From: Phormidium tenue FACHB-886
GTDB lineage: Bacteria; Cyanobacteriota; Cyanobacteriia; Elainellales; Elainellaceae
Direction: 5' to 3'
Assembly: GCF_014764505.1 (NCBI RefSeq)
Contig: NZ_JACXWX010000020.1
Location: 1-64,000 of the forward strand
Length of the DNA stretch: 64,000 nt
The notes beneath the pieces are model-generated. The model searched no databases, was not told where the DNA came from, and was given only the letters and a program-made list of their open reading frames with translations. The translations under genes and the position numbers were made by a program. Positions 63,564 through 64,000 of this stretch are shown in pieces; position 1 is the first letter of the stretch; every line of letters starts with the position of its first letter.

Positions 63564-64000
63564 TTACGAACTGGCAAAATATCCTTTCGCATCACGCTGC
63601 GCTTTGCCCTGTCCACCGCCTGACTGTTTACTAACGGTTAATCCTTCGTATGCCAGCGATAATTCTTCGATCGCAACAGCATTTCCGCTCGCCTGTAGCG
63701 CCGGAACTTTCCAGGTAACAGGAACCGCGCCAATCAGCGTCCAGCTTTGCATCACCTCACCTGCCTGGTTAAACACCAGAATATTGATGTTGCGACGGCT
63801 TTTACCCTCCGCAAACACCTGACTCGCCCATTTCCAAAATCCCATATCATCGGTGATACCCCGCTTCAGAGTGACATCGGCAAATTCGGCGTGCCCCAGT
63901 CGCACTCGCTGCTGCTCATTCACACCGCCCTCAAAATACACTTCCTTTTTGATCTGAACGCTGAGACCAGAGCATTCTGTAAAAGCAGCGGCAATACTGT
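63564..64000 (-). CDS. Inner tube (gp19-like) protein, 5' end outside window
   Basis: The frame is open to the window edge: FTECSGLSVQIKKEVYFEGG, RVRLGHAEFADVTLKRGITD, DMGFWKWASQVFAEGKSRRN, NILVFNQAGEVMQSWTLIGA, VPVTWKVPALQASGNAVAIE. This is the phage-tail-like tube protein family (TIGR02241 type) found in contractile injection systems. A GTG at 63941 is not the true start, because family sequence continues upstream of it. The C-terminal tail is rich in Gly and Lys (KQSGGGQGKAQRDAKGYFAS). About the first 20-30 residues are missing. Confidence 0.9.
   Translation of the reverse strand, partial: SIAAAFTECSGLSVQIKKEVYFEGGVNEQQRVRLGHAEFADVTLKRGITDDMGFWKWASQVFAEGKSRRNINILVFNQAGEVMQSWTLIGAVPVTWKVPALQASGNAVAIEELSLAYEGLTVSKQSGGGQGKAQRDAKGYFASS

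Overview
This window is cyanobacterial chromosome. The octamer GCGATCGC is scattered through almost every gene, and many families seen here are typical of filamentous cyanobacteria: Ser/Thr kinase-AAA-GAF-PAS-histidine kinase fusions, NB-ARC/WD40 proteins, DUF928, DUF1822, CHASE2/CHAT and CHAT-TPR proteins, hemagglutinin-like TpsA exoproteins, and a contractile injection system. Genus cannot be fixed from sequence alone; a large filamentous cyanobacterium with many repeats and mobile elements fits.

Layout. 1-6.6 kb: a giant hybrid sensor kinase (5' end outside the window) followed by its NarL-type response regulator, which is broken by frameshifts. 6.6-17.5 kb: an accessory region of transferred and decaying genes. 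It holds a visibly GC-rich block (isochorismatase remnant, GMC oxidoreductase, NTF2-like protein, pirin remnant), then a DsbA-like protein, an SDR, a second NTF2-like protein, an alpha/beta hydrolase and a small membrane protein. A 127-bp repeat with a perfect 12-bp palindrome precedes two of these transcription units. Two 87-bp sites flanking the alpha/beta hydrolase have the R''-L''...L'-R' layout of integron attC sites, so part of this region looks like a gene-cassette array with no integrase in view. An IS110-family element and a decayed IS630-family element (inserted into a truncated second hydrolase) close the region.

17.5-33.4 kb: a TpsA exoprotein, a non-coding stretch with a 21-bp perfect hairpin and a MITE-like element, a large NB-ARC/WD40 STAND protein, an MFS transporter behind a truncated BTAD regulator, and a minus-strand operon: sigma-70-like protein, DUF1822, CHAT-CHASE2 membrane protein, DUF928. 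33.4-40.7 kb: gene relics, then a plus-strand group with an RTX-like protein, LysE exporter (plus a decayed second copy), ornithine-decarboxylase-like enzyme, SMR exporter, a DUF3291 gene with three in-frame TAG codons, a protein with a Coq4-type metal motif, and an NCS2 purine permease. 40.8-47.1 kb: a second TpsA exoprotein followed 20 bp later by a CHAT-TPR protein.

47.3-64 kb: a long minus-strand operon for a contractile injection system, reading right to left: tail tube (cut by the window edge), a 1230-residue repeat-rich protein, tube/LysM-type adaptor, VgrG-like spike, PAAR tip, gp25, baseplate J, tail protein I, a DUF4159-like protein, and two membrane proteins with Ig-like and WD40 parts. 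Sheath, ATPase and terminator genes are not in view, and probably lie beyond 64 kb. The membrane-anchored accessory proteins at the distal end suggest a membrane-tethered version, as described for thylakoid-anchored systems of multicellular cyanobacteria; that comparison is inference.
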